Assembly (NCBI GenBank): GCA_900472605.1
Contig: UCJD01000007.1
Coordinates: 1 to 64,000, forward strand
DNA from: Hyphomicrobiales bacterium
Lineage (GTDB): Bacteria > Pseudomonadota > Alphaproteobacteria > Rhizobiales > Rhizobiaceae
Direction: 5' to 3'
Length of the DNA: 64,000 bases
A program made the position numbers and the translations under genes. The notes beneath the pieces were generated by a model. The model ran no database searches. It saw only the letters and a program-made list of their open reading frames with translations, and was not told the DNA's origin. Of the stretch, positions 8,035 through 16,051 are shown one piece after another. Position 1 is the stretch's first letter, and each line of letters begins with the position of its first letter.

Positions 8035-8649
8035 ATGAAGCTCTATTCGCACCCGCTTTCGGGCCACGCGCACCGCGCTTGTCTGTTCATCTCGCTGACC
8101 GGGATCGACGCCGAGATTGTCGATGTCGATCTGGCGGGGGCTGAGCACAAGAAGCCCGCCTTCCTTGCGCTCAACCCGTTCGGCCAGATCCCAGTCCTTG
8201 ATGACGACGGGTTGGTGCTTGCGGATTCGAATGCGATCCTTGTCTACCTCGCCAAGACGCATGCGCCGGACTGGCTGCCTGATGATGCCGTGGGCGCGGC
8301 TTGCGTGCAGCGCTGGCTTTCGGTCGCTGCCGGCGAAATCGCCTACGGCCCCGCCGCTGCGCGGCTGGTGACGGTGTTCGGGGCGAGGTTCGACACCGAA
8401 GAGGTGATCGCGCGCGCGCACCGCATTCTGGCGCTGATCGATGCTGAACTGGCCGACAAGGCATGGATCGCGGCGGATCGGCCGACGATCGCCGACGTCG
8501 CGCTCTACAGCTACATCGCCCGCGCTCCGGAGGGCAACGTCGATCGCTTCCGCTACGGCAATGTCAGCGCCTGGCTGAAGCGCATGGAAGCGCTGCCCGG
8601 CTTCCGGCCATTCCAGAAAACGGCGATCGGCATTCCCGACGCGGCCTGA
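8035..8649 (+). CDS. Glutathione S-transferase family protein
   Basis: 204 residues from ATG 8035, preceded by ACGGAGACCAG. The N-terminal thioredoxin-like domain has [16 protein letters not shown] and the glutathione-site segment [13 protein letters not shown], followed by [12 protein letters not shown] (the residues that bind the gamma-glutamyl group). The C-terminal all-helical domain contains the conserved N-capping segment [13 protein letters not shown]. Members conjugate or reduce electrophiles in the cytoplasm. It is divergent from LysR, and 50 bases upstream of the oxidoreductase on the same strand, so probably co-transcribed with it. Confidence 0.92.
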   Translation: MKLYSHPLSGHAHRACLFISLTGIDAEIVDVDLAGAEHKKPAFLALNPFGQIPVLDDDGLVLADSNAILVYLAKTHAPDWLPDDAVGAACVQRWLSVAAGEIAYGPAAARLVTVFGARFDTEEVIARAHRILALIDAELADKAWIAADRPTIADVALYSYIARAPEGNVDRFRYGNVSAWLKRMEALPGFRPFQKTAIGIPDAA

Positions 8650-8699
8650 GACAGGCCTCGCGCCGCCGCCGGTCCTGAAACTCCACGAAGGAGAATGTC

Positions 8700-10772
8700 A
8701 TGCTTGCCTTGAAGCAGACTGAAAAGCCTTCCCCGTGGCATGACGGGGAGATTGCCCTGCAGGAAAAGGCCGGCGTCGCGGCACGCATGAAAGATGTGGG
8801 CGCGCGGGTGCTGCGCGACCACCTGATCGACCAGCACCGCCAATTCTACCCGCAGCTTCCCTTCATCGTGCTCGGCACGGTGGACGCCGATGGCGACGCC
8901 TGGGCGACGCTGCGGGCGAACTATCCCGGCTTTCTCGGCAGTCCGGATGTGCATACGCTGAGCGTCAAGCTTGCCCGCGAGCCCGCCGATCCGGCCGATC
9001 GCGGGATGGAGAACGGCGACGCGATCGGCATGCTGGGGATCGAGCTGCAGACGCGCCGGCGCAACCGGCTGAACGGCACGATCGCACGCAGCACGGCGGA
9101 TCGCTTCGACGTCACCGTCGGGCAGTCCTATGGGAACTGCCCGCAATATATCCAGCTGCGCGATTTCGGCTTCAGCCGCGAGCCTGAAGTCTCCTCGGCC
9201 GTGCCGCCCGTCGTCACAAACGCGCTGGATGCGCGGGCGGCGGCGCTGATCGCGACGTCGGACACGTTTTTCGTCGCCTCCTATGCCGACCGCGAAGATG
9301 GCGAGCGGCAGGTGGATGTTTCGCACCGGGGCGGCAAACCGGGCTTCGTGCGGATCGGCGAGGATGGGGTGCTGACGATCCCCGACTTTGCCGGCAATCT
9401 GTTCTTCAACACGCTGGGCAATATTCTTCTGAATGGCCATGCCGGTCTCGTCTTCGTCGATTTCGACAGCGGCGATCTGCTGCAATTGTCGGGTGACGCC
9501 GAGGTCGTTCTGGATTCGCCCGAGATCGCCGCTTTCCAGGGTGCGGAGCGTCTGTGGCGTTTCCGCCCGCGTCGGGTCGTCTACCGGGCGGATGCGCTGC
9601 CGCTGCGCTGGCAATCGCGCGTCGACGGGCAATCGCCGAACGCGATGATGACGGGCGATTGGAAGGCCGCAGCCGGGCGTATCAGCGCCGCCGAGATGGC
9701 GAGCCGCTGGCGGCCGCTGCGGGTGGCAAGGATTGTCGACGAGAGTGCTGATATCCGCTCGTTCCGCCTGGAGCCGGTCGACGGCGGCGGGCTGATCGGG
9801 CATAGCGCCGGCCAGTATCTGCCGATACGCGTGACTGTACCCGGCGAGGACCGGCCGCTGATACGGACCTATACGCTGTCGGTCGCGCCTTCCGATAACA
9901 GCTACCGCATCAGCGTGAAGCGGGAGGGCATCGTCTCGCGCCATCTGCACGACAACCTTGATGTCGGCGACATCATCGAGGCGCGTGCGCCTGGCGGTAC
10001 GTTCGGCATCGATGCGGCGGAGCAGCGGCCGGCGGTGATGCTGGCGGCCGGTATCGGGATTACGCCGCTGCTCGCCATGCTCAGGCATGTCGTCTACGAA
10101 GGATTTCGCAAGCGCGGGATGCGGCCGGTTTGGTTGTTCTATGCCGCGCACAGCAAGGCCGAGCGTGCCTTTGACGACGAGATCGGCGCGCTTGTCGCCG
10201 CCTCGGGCGGAGCGATTAAGTTGGTTCGACTGCTTGGCGATGTCTCGGGCGCGGTCGAGGGGCAAGACTTTGATGCGCAGGGGCGGATCGACATGGCGCT
10301 GTTGCGCGCCGTGCTGCCGTTCAACGACTACGACTTCTATCTCTGCGGTCCCCCGGGCTTCATGCAATCGGTCTATGACGGCCTGCGTGGTCTGAACGTC
10401 GCCGATAGCAGGATCCATGCCGAGGCGTTTGGTGTTGCATCGGTTGCGCGCTCGGGTGACGTGTCGGCGGAGGCTTCGGCCGCGAAGGGTCGGGCGGCGG
10501 CGGACGCGCCGGTGCCTGTCTATTTCACGCAATCGGCGAAGGAGGCGCGATGGGAGCCAGAGGGCGGCACGTTGCTGGAGCTTGCCGAGGCGCGCGGGCT
10601 GCAGCCGGAATTCAGCTGCCGGCTCGGCAATTGCGGCAGTTGCCGCACCAAGGTGCTGTCGGGCGCGGTCGCCTATACTAGGGAGCCGACGGCCGAGGTT
10701 GGCGAGGATGAGGCGTTGATCTGTTGCGCGGTCCCGGCCACGGGCGAGACGGGGCTGGAGCTCGATCTCTAG
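8700..10772 (+). CDS. Three-module oxidoreductase: PNPOx-like domain, ferredoxin reductase, 2Fe-2S ferredoxin
   Basis: 690 residues from ATG 8700, after AAGGAGAATGTC. The N-terminal third is a pyridoxamine-phosphate-oxidase-like split-barrel flavin domain ([41 protein letters not shown]). The middle is a ferredoxin-NADP-reductase module with the FAD motif RTYTLS near residue 395 and the NAD(P) segment [13 protein letters not shown]. The C-terminus is a plant-type 2Fe-2S domain with [16 protein letters not shown] and a distal cysteine in ALICC. It should shuttle electrons from NAD(P)H through FAD to the iron-sulfur centre and perhaps to the split-barrel flavin. The substrate is unknown. It probably forms an operon with the GST. 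Confidence 0.88.
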   Translation: MLALKQTEKPSPWHDGEIALQEKAGVAARMKDVGARVLRDHLIDQHRQFYPQLPFIVLGTVDADGDAWATLRANYPGFLGSPDVHTLSVKLAREPADPADRGMENGDAIGMLGIELQTRRRNRLNGTIARSTADRFDVTVGQSYGNCPQYIQLRDFGFSREPEVSSAVPPVVTNALDARAAALIATSDTFFVASYADREDGERQVDVSHRGGKPGFVRIGEDGVLTIPDFAGNLFFNTLGNILLNGHAGLVFVDFDSGDLLQLSGDAEVVLDSPEIAAFQGAERLWRFRPRRVVYRADALPLRWQSRVDGQSPNAMMTGDWKAAAGRISAAEMASRWRPLRVARIVDESADIRSFRLEPVDGGGLIGHSAGQYLPIRVTVPGEDRPLIRTYTLSVAPSDNSYRISVKREGIVSRHLHDNLDVGDIIEARAPGGTFGIDAAEQRPAVMLAAGIGITPLLAMLRHVVYEGFRKRGMRPVWLFYAAHSKAERAFDDEIGALVAASGGAIKLVRLLGDVSGAVEGQDFDAQGRIDMALLRAVLPFNDYDFYLCGPPGFMQSVYDGLRGLNVADSRIHAEAFGVASVARSGDVSAEASAAKGRAAADAPVPVYFTQSAKEARWEPEGGTLLELAEARGLQPEFSCRLGNCGSCRTKVLSGAVAYTREPTAEVGEDEALICCAVPATGETGLELDL

Positions 10773-10875
10773 AGAATGGCAGGGGCGGCCGAGCTGCGGC
10801 AAGTGCCGCTCAAATATGCGGCTTCCTGCCAATATCCAGTTTGCTGTCATGGCGCGGCGTGATAATCAGCCGCGC

Positions 10876-12309
10876 ATGACCCAGACCTCTTCCCATTCTC
10901 CCATACACGTCGTCGGCGGCGGGCTCGCGGGCTCCGAAGCCGCGTGGCAGATCGCAAGCGCCGGCGTTCCCGTCATCCTGCACGAGATGCGCGGCGTGCG
11001 CGGCACCGATGCCCACAAGACGGACCATCTGGCCGAACTCGTTTGTTCCAACTCGTTCCGCTCGGACGATGCCACGGCAAATGCTGTCGGCGTCATTCAT
11101 GCGGAGATGCGCATGGCGGGATCGCTGATCATGGCCTGCGCCGACAAGCACCAGGTGCCGGCCGGCGGCGCGCTGGCTGTGGATCGCGACGGGTTCTCGG
11201 AAGCGGTCACCCGGGCGGTGCATGATCATCCGCTGATATCAGTGGTGCGCGAGGAGATCACCGGTCTTCCGCCGAAGGAATGGGATCTGGCGATCGTCGC
11301 CACCGGCCCGCTGACGGCGCCTTCGCTTGCCAGCGCCATCCAGGCCGAGACGGGTGCCGATGCACTCGCCTTCTTCGATGCCATCGCGCCGATCGTCTAT
11401 CGCGAGAGCATCGACATGGATATCTGCTGGTATCAGTCGCGCTATGACAAGGTCGGCCCTGGCGGCACGGGCAAGGACTACATCAACTGCCCGATGGACG
11501 AGGCACAATACAATGCCTTCGTCGACGCGCTGATCGAAGGCGACACGGTCGGGTTCAAGGAGTGGGAAGGCACGCCCTATTTCGACGGCTGCCTGCCGAT
11601 CGAGATCATGGCCGAGCGCGGACGCGAGACGCTGCGCCACGGGCCGATGAAGCCGATGGGGCTGACCAACGCGCATAACCCCACAGTCAAAGCCTATGCC
11701 GTCGTGCAGCTGCGCCAGGACAATGCACTCGGCACGCTGTACAACATGGTCGGCTTCCAGACGAAGCTGAAATACGGCGCACAGACGGAGATCCTCAGGA
11801 TGATCCCGGGGCTGCAGAATGCCGAATTCGCGCGTCTCGGCGGCCTGCACCGCAACACCTACATTAATTCGCCAACGCTGCTCGACGGTTCGCTGACGCT
11901 GAAGTCGCGGCCGGGCCTGCGTTTCGCCGGACAGATCACCGGCTGCGAGGGTTATGTCGAAAGCGCCAGCGTCGGCTTGCTCGCAGGCCGGTTCGCGGCT
12001 GCCGAACGCAAGGGCGAAACGGTTTCGCTGCCGCCGGCAACGACGGCGCTGGGTTCGCTGCTCGGGCACATCACCGGCGGGCATATCAGCAACGACGAGG
12101 AACCGGGCAAGCGCTCCTTCCAGCCGATGAACATCAATTTCGGGCTGTTCCCGGAGCTCGAGCCGGGCTCGATCGTCAAGCCGGAGGGCGTGAAGCGCTT
12201 TCGCGGCAAGGACAAGACGATCATGAAGCGGCAGTTGATCGCCAAGCGGGCGCTCGGCGATTGCGCCACATGGCTCGGCGAAGACGCCGTTCTTGCCAAG
12301 AGCGCGTGA
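10876..12309 (+). CDS. trmFO: Methylenetetrahydrofolate-tRNA-(uracil-54-C5)-methyltransferase
   Basis: 477 residues from ATG 10876; the 20-residue in-frame extension upstream lacks family similarity. TrmFO makes ribothymidine-54 in the tRNA T-loop using methylenetetrahydrofolate and FAD. The N-terminal Rossmann motif is [17 protein letters not shown], followed by the family segment [13 protein letters not shown], and further on [11 protein letters not shown] and [15 protein letters not shown]. The length fits the family. It is convergent with the MBL-rhodanese gene and separated from it by a GC-rich hairpin. It stands alone on its strand behind the oxidoreductase. Confidence 0.96.
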   Translation: MTQTSSHSPIHVVGGGLAGSEAAWQIASAGVPVILHEMRGVRGTDAHKTDHLAELVCSNSFRSDDATANAVGVIHAEMRMAGSLIMACADKHQVPAGGALAVDRDGFSEAVTRAVHDHPLISVVREEITGLPPKEWDLAIVATGPLTAPSLASAIQAETGADALAFFDAIAPIVYRESIDMDICWYQSRYDKVGPGGTGKDYINCPMDEAQYNAFVDALIEGDTVGFKEWEGTPYFDGCLPIEIMAERGRETLRHGPMKPMGLTNAHNPTVKAYAVVQLRQDNALGTLYNMVGFQTKLKYGAQTEILRMIPGLQNAEFARLGGLHRNTYINSPTLLDGSLTLKSRPGLRFAGQITGCEGYVESASVGLLAGRFAAAERKGETVSLPPATTALGSLLGHITGGHISNDEEPGKRSFQPMNINFGLFPELEPGSIVKPEGVKRFRGKDKTIMKRQLIAKRALGDCATWLGEDAVLAKSA

Positions 12310-12314
12310 ACGCG

Positions 12315-12336
12315 ACGCCGGCTTTCTTGCCGGCGT
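12315..12336. terminator. GC-rich hairpin between convergent genes
   Basis: Stem ACGCCGGC / GCCGGCGT with loop TTTCTT, six bases past the trmFO stop. There is no strong T-run, so it is a weak intrinsic terminator at best. Confidence 0.4.
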
Positions 12337-12383
12337 TGCCCTGCACCGCCCGGGTCAGTGGGTGACGTCCTGCTCTGGCTCGA

Positions 12384-13421
12384 TCAGTGGGTGACCGGCC
12401 CATTGGCCTTCTTCCAGGCGTCGATGCCGCCTTCGATGTGGCAGGCGGATGCGATGCCGGCGTCGTGCGCGGCCTGAACGGCCATGGCGGAGCGTTCGCC
12501 GAAGGCGCAGTAGAAGACCAGGCGCTTGGTGGTCGATACGCCCAGTTCATGCAGAACGCCACCGGCGCTGATGCTTTCGGCAAGCGCCGGATAGGGAAAA
12601 TGCAGCGATGCCGGAATGACGCCGTGTCGCTGGCGTTCGCTGTCCTCGCGCAGGTCGATCAGCGCGACATCGGGACGGCCCATGAGATCGAAGACCTGCC
12701 GCACGCTCAACGACCATCCGTGACTGTCGACGTCGTGATGATCCAGGCCGATCTTCATGTTGGCCGGCACCGCCACGTCCATCATCTTCGGATTGGCAAG
12801 TTTCAGGTTGTTCATCAGATCGGCATATTCATCGGCCGATCGCACCTGCAGGCGCGGATTGAAGGCCTTCTCCTCGCCGATGGTCGAGACCGTGTCGCCC
12901 TTGTAGTCGTGGGCGGGGTAGACCAGCGTCGTATCAGGCAGTTTCAGAAGCCGACCGAAGATGGATTCGAACTGGGCGCGCGGATCGCCGTTCTGGAAAT
13001 CGGTGCGGCCGGTGCCGCGGATCAGGAGCGTGTCGCCGGTGAAGACACGGTCGGGAAGGACGAAGCTGTAGCTATCATCCGTATGGCCGGGCGTGTAGAT
13101 GACATCGAGCGACAGGCCTTCGATCGTCAGCCTGTCATTGTCGGAAAGGCGCATCGAGACGACATCGGCCTTCGTCTGCTCGCCCATGACCGTCGTGCAA
13201 TGGGTCTTGTCGCGCAAGGCGCCAAGACCGGTGATGTGATCGGCGTGCAGATGCGTGTCCACGGCCTTGACAAGCTTCAGGTCGAGTTCGTGGATGAGCT
13301 GCAGGTAACGATCGACCTTTTCCAGGACCGGATCGATGATCAGCGCCTCCCCGCCCCGCCTGCTCGCCATCAGGTAGGAGTAGGTGCTGGATGCGGGATC
13401 GAAAAGCTGACGGAAGATCAT
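12384..13421 (-). CDS. MBL-fold persulfide dioxygenase fused to rhodanese
   Basis: 345 residues. Residues 1-230 form an ETHE1-like metallo-beta-lactamase domain with THLHADHITG, PGHTDDS, GDTLLIRGTGRTDFQ and PAHDYKG, the mono-iron ligands and the ETHE1 signature. Residues 245-345 form a rhodanese domain with VALIDLRED and the active-site loop FYCAFGERSA. Such fusions (CstB/Blh type) oxidise glutathione or cysteine persulfide to sulfite and transfer sulfane sulfur, detoxifying sulfide in the cytoplasm. It lies 16 bases downstream of a peroxiredoxin gene in the same direction, so the two form an operon. No BigR-type repressor gene is adjacent. Confidence 0.92.
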   Translation of the reverse strand: MIFRQLFDPASSTYSYLMASRRGGEALIIDPVLEKVDRYLQLIHELDLKLVKAVDTHLHADHITGLGALRDKTHCTTVMGEQTKADVVSMRLSDNDRLTIEGLSLDVIYTPGHTDDSYSFVLPDRVFTGDTLLIRGTGRTDFQNGDPRAQFESIFGRLLKLPDTTLVYPAHDYKGDTVSTIGEEKAFNPRLQVRSADEYADLMNNLKLANPKMMDVAVPANMKIGLDHHDVDSHGWSLSVRQVFDLMGRPDVALIDLREDSERQRHGVIPASLHFPYPALAESISAGGVLHELGVSTTKRLVFYCAFGERSAMAVQAAHDAGIASACHIEGGIDAWKKANGPVTH

Positions 13422-13437
13422 CTTCGCCTCCTGCTAC

Positions 13438-14097
13438 TTAGCCCTTCGGCTGCGGCACGATGCGGATGTAGGGCTTGGGCGACACCCAGCCGTCCGGGTA
13501 CTGCTTCTTTGCGTCCTCATCGGAAACCGAGCCGGCGATGATCACGTCGCCGCCGTTCTGCCAGTTGGCCGGGGTCGCGACCTTGTGCTTGGCCGTCAGC
13601 TGCAGAGAATCGATGACACGGATGACTTCATCGAAGTTGCGGCCGGTCGTCATCGGATAGACGAGGATCAGCTTGATCTTCTTGTCGGGGCCGATCACGA
13701 AGACATTGCGAACGGTCTGGTTGTCGGCCGCGGTGCGCACCGTGGGATCGCCGGACACGGCCGCCGGCAGCATGTGGTAGAGCTTGGAGACGTTGAAATC
13801 GACGTCGGCGATCATCGGATAATTCGGGCGCGTGCCCTGCGTTTCCTCGATGTCGTTCATCCAGCCATCGTGGCGCTCCAGCGGATCGACGGAGAGGCCG
13901 ATGATCTTGACGCCGCGCCGGTCGAACTCCGGCTTGATTTTCGCCATGTAGCCCAGCTCCGTGGTGCAGACGGGTGTGAAATCCTTGGGATGCGAGAAAA
14001 GGACCGCCCAGGAGCTACCGATCCAATCGTGAAAATTGATCGTTCCCTCGGTTGTCTGCGCTTCGAAATCGGGAGCAATGTCATTGATCGCAAGCAT
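13438..14097 (-). CDS. 1-Cys peroxiredoxin (Prx6 family)
   Basis: 219 residues from ATG 14097, which has a clear GGAGG ribosome site six bases upstream; an upstream in-frame ATG at 14109 is less likely. The peroxidatic motif is HPKDFTPVCTTELG. The long C-terminal Prx6 extension includes GDPTVRTAADNQTVRNVFVIGPDKK and LVYPMTTGRNF. No resolving cysteine is apparent. It reduces peroxides in the cytoplasm. Its operon partner is the persulfide dioxygenase-rhodanese, so the pair links peroxide and reactive-sulfur defence. Confidence 0.94.
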   Translation of the reverse strand: MLAINDIAPDFEAQTTEGTINFHDWIGSSWAVLFSHPKDFTPVCTTELGYMAKIKPEFDRRGVKIIGLSVDPLERHDGWMNDIEETQGTRPNYPMIADVDFNVSKLYHMLPAAVSGDPTVRTAADNQTVRNVFVIGPDKKIKLILVYPMTTGRNFDEVIRVIDSLQLTAKHKVATPANWQNGGDVIIAGSVSDEDAKKQYPDGWVSPKPYIRIVPQPKG

Positions 14098-14265
14098 ACT
14101 TGCCTCCAATAGGTTGTAGGAAAAAACACGAGGGTTCGCTGTGTGCGCGAAAGATGCTCCACTTTGGAGCGTTAGGCAATATGAAACGAAAGAGGTAGCG
14201 CGGCGCGAAATGCCGCAAGCCCGGCGTAACGACGGGCACCGCCTGATTGGAAGATTACTGTAATT

Positions 14266-14745
14266 CTATCGGTGATTTGCGGCTGTCGGATCGGTCAGCG
14301 GCAGTTCGCGATCGGGCTCGGCGACGTAGTTGCCGAGCAGCCAGAGGGCGACTTCGGAGGCTTCCTTCGGCGAGGCGAACTCGAAGGTGCCGTTCTGGTG
14401 CGGCGAGTCTAGGAAAGCGACCACAAGGCCCTTGCCGCTGTCGGAGCTTTGAACGCGCACCCTGCCCGGTTGAATGACCTGGCAGGAATAGTGGCGCTGC
14501 ATGCTGCGCATGAATCCGGCCTTGTTGTCATGCAGGCGCACGAACACCACCTGGCCATTGGCGGTCGCCTGCAGCGAGCGAATTGCTTCGGCTGGAAAGG
14601 CGCGGTTGAACTCGATGATGGCGAGGCCGGTATCGTGCAGGCCCTGTTCCTCGTGCTTGGCCGACATGCGTACGGCGATGAAGGCCACGATGACGAGCAT
14701 CACGAAAAGCGTGGCCCAGATCATTATGCTCACGTCACACTCCAT
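14266..14745 (-). CDS. Conserved hypothetical membrane-anchored protein
   Basis: 159 residues from ATG 14745. A GTG at 14733 with GGAG upstream is an alternative start. A single N-terminal hydrophobic segment (IMIWATLFVMLVIVAFIAV) is followed by a soluble domain of about 120 residues with FNRAFPAEAIRSLQATANG and VVAFLDSPHQNGTFEFASP. I do not recognise a named family. It lies 60 bases beyond the squalene/phytoene-synthase-like gene on the same strand and may be the last gene of the yajC-secDF operon. The gap to the peroxiredoxin gene is about 165 bases. Confidence 0.75.
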   Translation of the reverse strand: MECDVSIMIWATLFVMLVIVAFIAVRMSAKHEEQGLHDTGLAIIEFNRAFPAEAIRSLQATANGQVVFVRLHDNKAGFMRSMQRHYSCQVIQPGRVRVQSSDSGKGLVVAFLDSPHQNGTFEFASPKEASEVALWLLGNYVAEPDRELPLTDPTAANHR

Positions 14746-14805
14746 TCAAAGCAAGCGATGATGACAGCTATAACGCGCGAGGCTTGCGCGAGTTTGGAAC
14801 CAGCG

Positions 14806-15657
14806 TCAGATTTTCTTGCGCATCAGCGCGATGGTCATGCCGATCTGGCGGCGCCATTGCGGCTGCTGCGCGGACCGATCGAACAGCCCTGCCCCCAGCT
14901 TCTGCGCCTTCGACAATACCGGTCCGGCCAGGGCGGCGGGCAGGAAGGCCGGGAAGACCGCCTGCGGGATGGCAACCTTGCGCGCCCTCGCGAGATGGTC
15001 GCGACCAAGCCCGGCAAAGGCCTCGATGGCAGCCGAGATGCGCGCCTTGTCTTCGCCAGCAAGGAAGCTGTCGCGATCGAGCCCGGTGGCCGAGAGGATC
15101 TCGAGCGGGATGTAAATCTGGCCGCGGTGGCGGTGGAGCGGCATCAACAGCAGCAACCCAGCGATCGCCTGCGCGACGCCGGCATGGCCGGCCGCTTCAG
15201 CCGACTGCGTGGCCTCGTCCGGCGCCAGGATCAGGCTTGCGAGCTGGATAAGCGCCGAGGCCGTCTCGCCGGCATAGCCTTCCAGCGCGCCGCGCGATTC
15301 CATCGGATCGTCGTAGAGGTCGAAGATGCGGGCATCGATCATGTCCGATAGCGTCTGGCGCGGCAGGCGGTGGGCCTCGATCGCAGACAGCAGGGCCGCG
15401 GCCACGGGATTGGCCTCGGTGGAACCGTGTGCTGTTCCCTCCAGAAGATCGCGCCAGTATTGCATGCGGACTTCACCGGGAAGCGGCTCGTGCACGAGAT
15501 CGCGGATGCGGGCGAGTTCGGCGTTGAAGGCATAAAGGGCCGCAAGCGCGCCGCGCTTGTCTTCGGGAGACAGCAAGCAGGCGAGATAGCGGTCGCGATC
15601 ACTGTCGCGCAGCATCGCCAGGCAGATGTCCTGGTTCGTCGAGGATTGATCGGCCAT
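14806..15657 (-). CDS. Squalene/phytoene synthase family protein (NDUFAF6-like)
   Basis: 283 residues starting MADQSSTNQDICLAMLRDSD. Features of the isoprenyl-synthase fold are visible (LYAFNAELARIRDLV, MQYWRDLLEG, ARIFDLYDDPM). There are no carotenoid or hopanoid genes nearby. Instead the gene is three bases from an Mth938-domain gene and behind secDF-yajC. The human homologues NDUFAF6 and NDUFAF3 are complex I assembly factors, and this Sec-linked gene order has been noted for alphaproteobacteria. A respiratory assembly role is therefore more likely than terpenoid synthesis. That is inference from homology and synteny. Confidence 0.85.
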   Translation of the reverse strand: MADQSSTNQDICLAMLRDSDRDRYLACLLSPEDKRGALAALYAFNAELARIRDLVHEPLPGEVRMQYWRDLLEGTAHGSTEANPVAAALLSAIEAHRLPRQTLSDMIDARIFDLYDDPMESRGALEGYAGETASALIQLASLILAPDEATQSAEAAGHAGVAQAIAGLLLLMPLHRHRGQIYIPLEILSATGLDRDSFLAGEDKARISAAIEAFAGLGRDHLARARKVAIPQAVFPAFLPAALAGPVLSKAQKLGAGLFDRSAQQPQWRRQIGMTIALMRKKI

Positions 15658-15660
15658 GCG

Positions 15661-16047
15661 TCAGACCGCGATCAGCGCCGCTGCGACGGCGCGCGATTCC
15701 ATCAGCATGATGTTGAAGGTGCGTACCGCCGCACCCGTGCTCATCGAATCCGAGGAAATGCCGGCTGCCTTCAGCGCAGCTTTCAAGTCCGCAGGGATCG
15801 GGCGCATGTCGACGCCGGTGCCGAGCAGCAGGAATTCGATCTCGGACGCTTCGTTCAAAACGCGCTGCAGGTTTTCGATCGACAGCGGCATGGTCGCGTC
15901 CATGTCCCAGCCATGAATGCCTGACGGCAGGCAGAGGATCGAGCCGCGATGCGACATGTCGGCGAAGCGGAAGCCGCCGTTCCCGTAGGTATCGATCGGA
16001 GCGCGACCGGGAAAATGCGCTTCGCGTATTTCTATGCCTCTTGCCAT
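15661..16047 (-). CDS. Mth938-like domain protein (NDUFAF3-like)
   Basis: 128 residues from ATG 16047; a longer in-frame start at 16122 would overlap secDF. The sequence has the Mth938/DUF498 features GGFRFADMSHRGSILCLPSG, EFLLLGTGVD and STGAAVRTFNIMLMESRAVAAALI. It lies four bases after secDF and three bases before the squalene-synthase-like gene, so translation is probably coupled. The mitochondrial homologue NDUFAF3 helps assemble the membrane arm of complex I. A matching bacterial role is plausible but not shown by sequence. Confidence 0.88.
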   Translation of the reverse strand: MARGIEIREAHFPGRAPIDTYGNGGFRFADMSHRGSILCLPSGIHGWDMDATMPLSIENLQRVLNEASEIEFLLLGTGVDMRPIPADLKAALKAAGISSDSMSTGAAVRTFNIMLMESRAVAAALIAV

Positions 16048-16051
16048 ATTC

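Noticed and set aside
8553-10850. 765-residue minus-strand frame
   Set aside because: It is antisense to the three-module oxidoreductase, whose motifs are unmistakable; the frame has no domain of its own.
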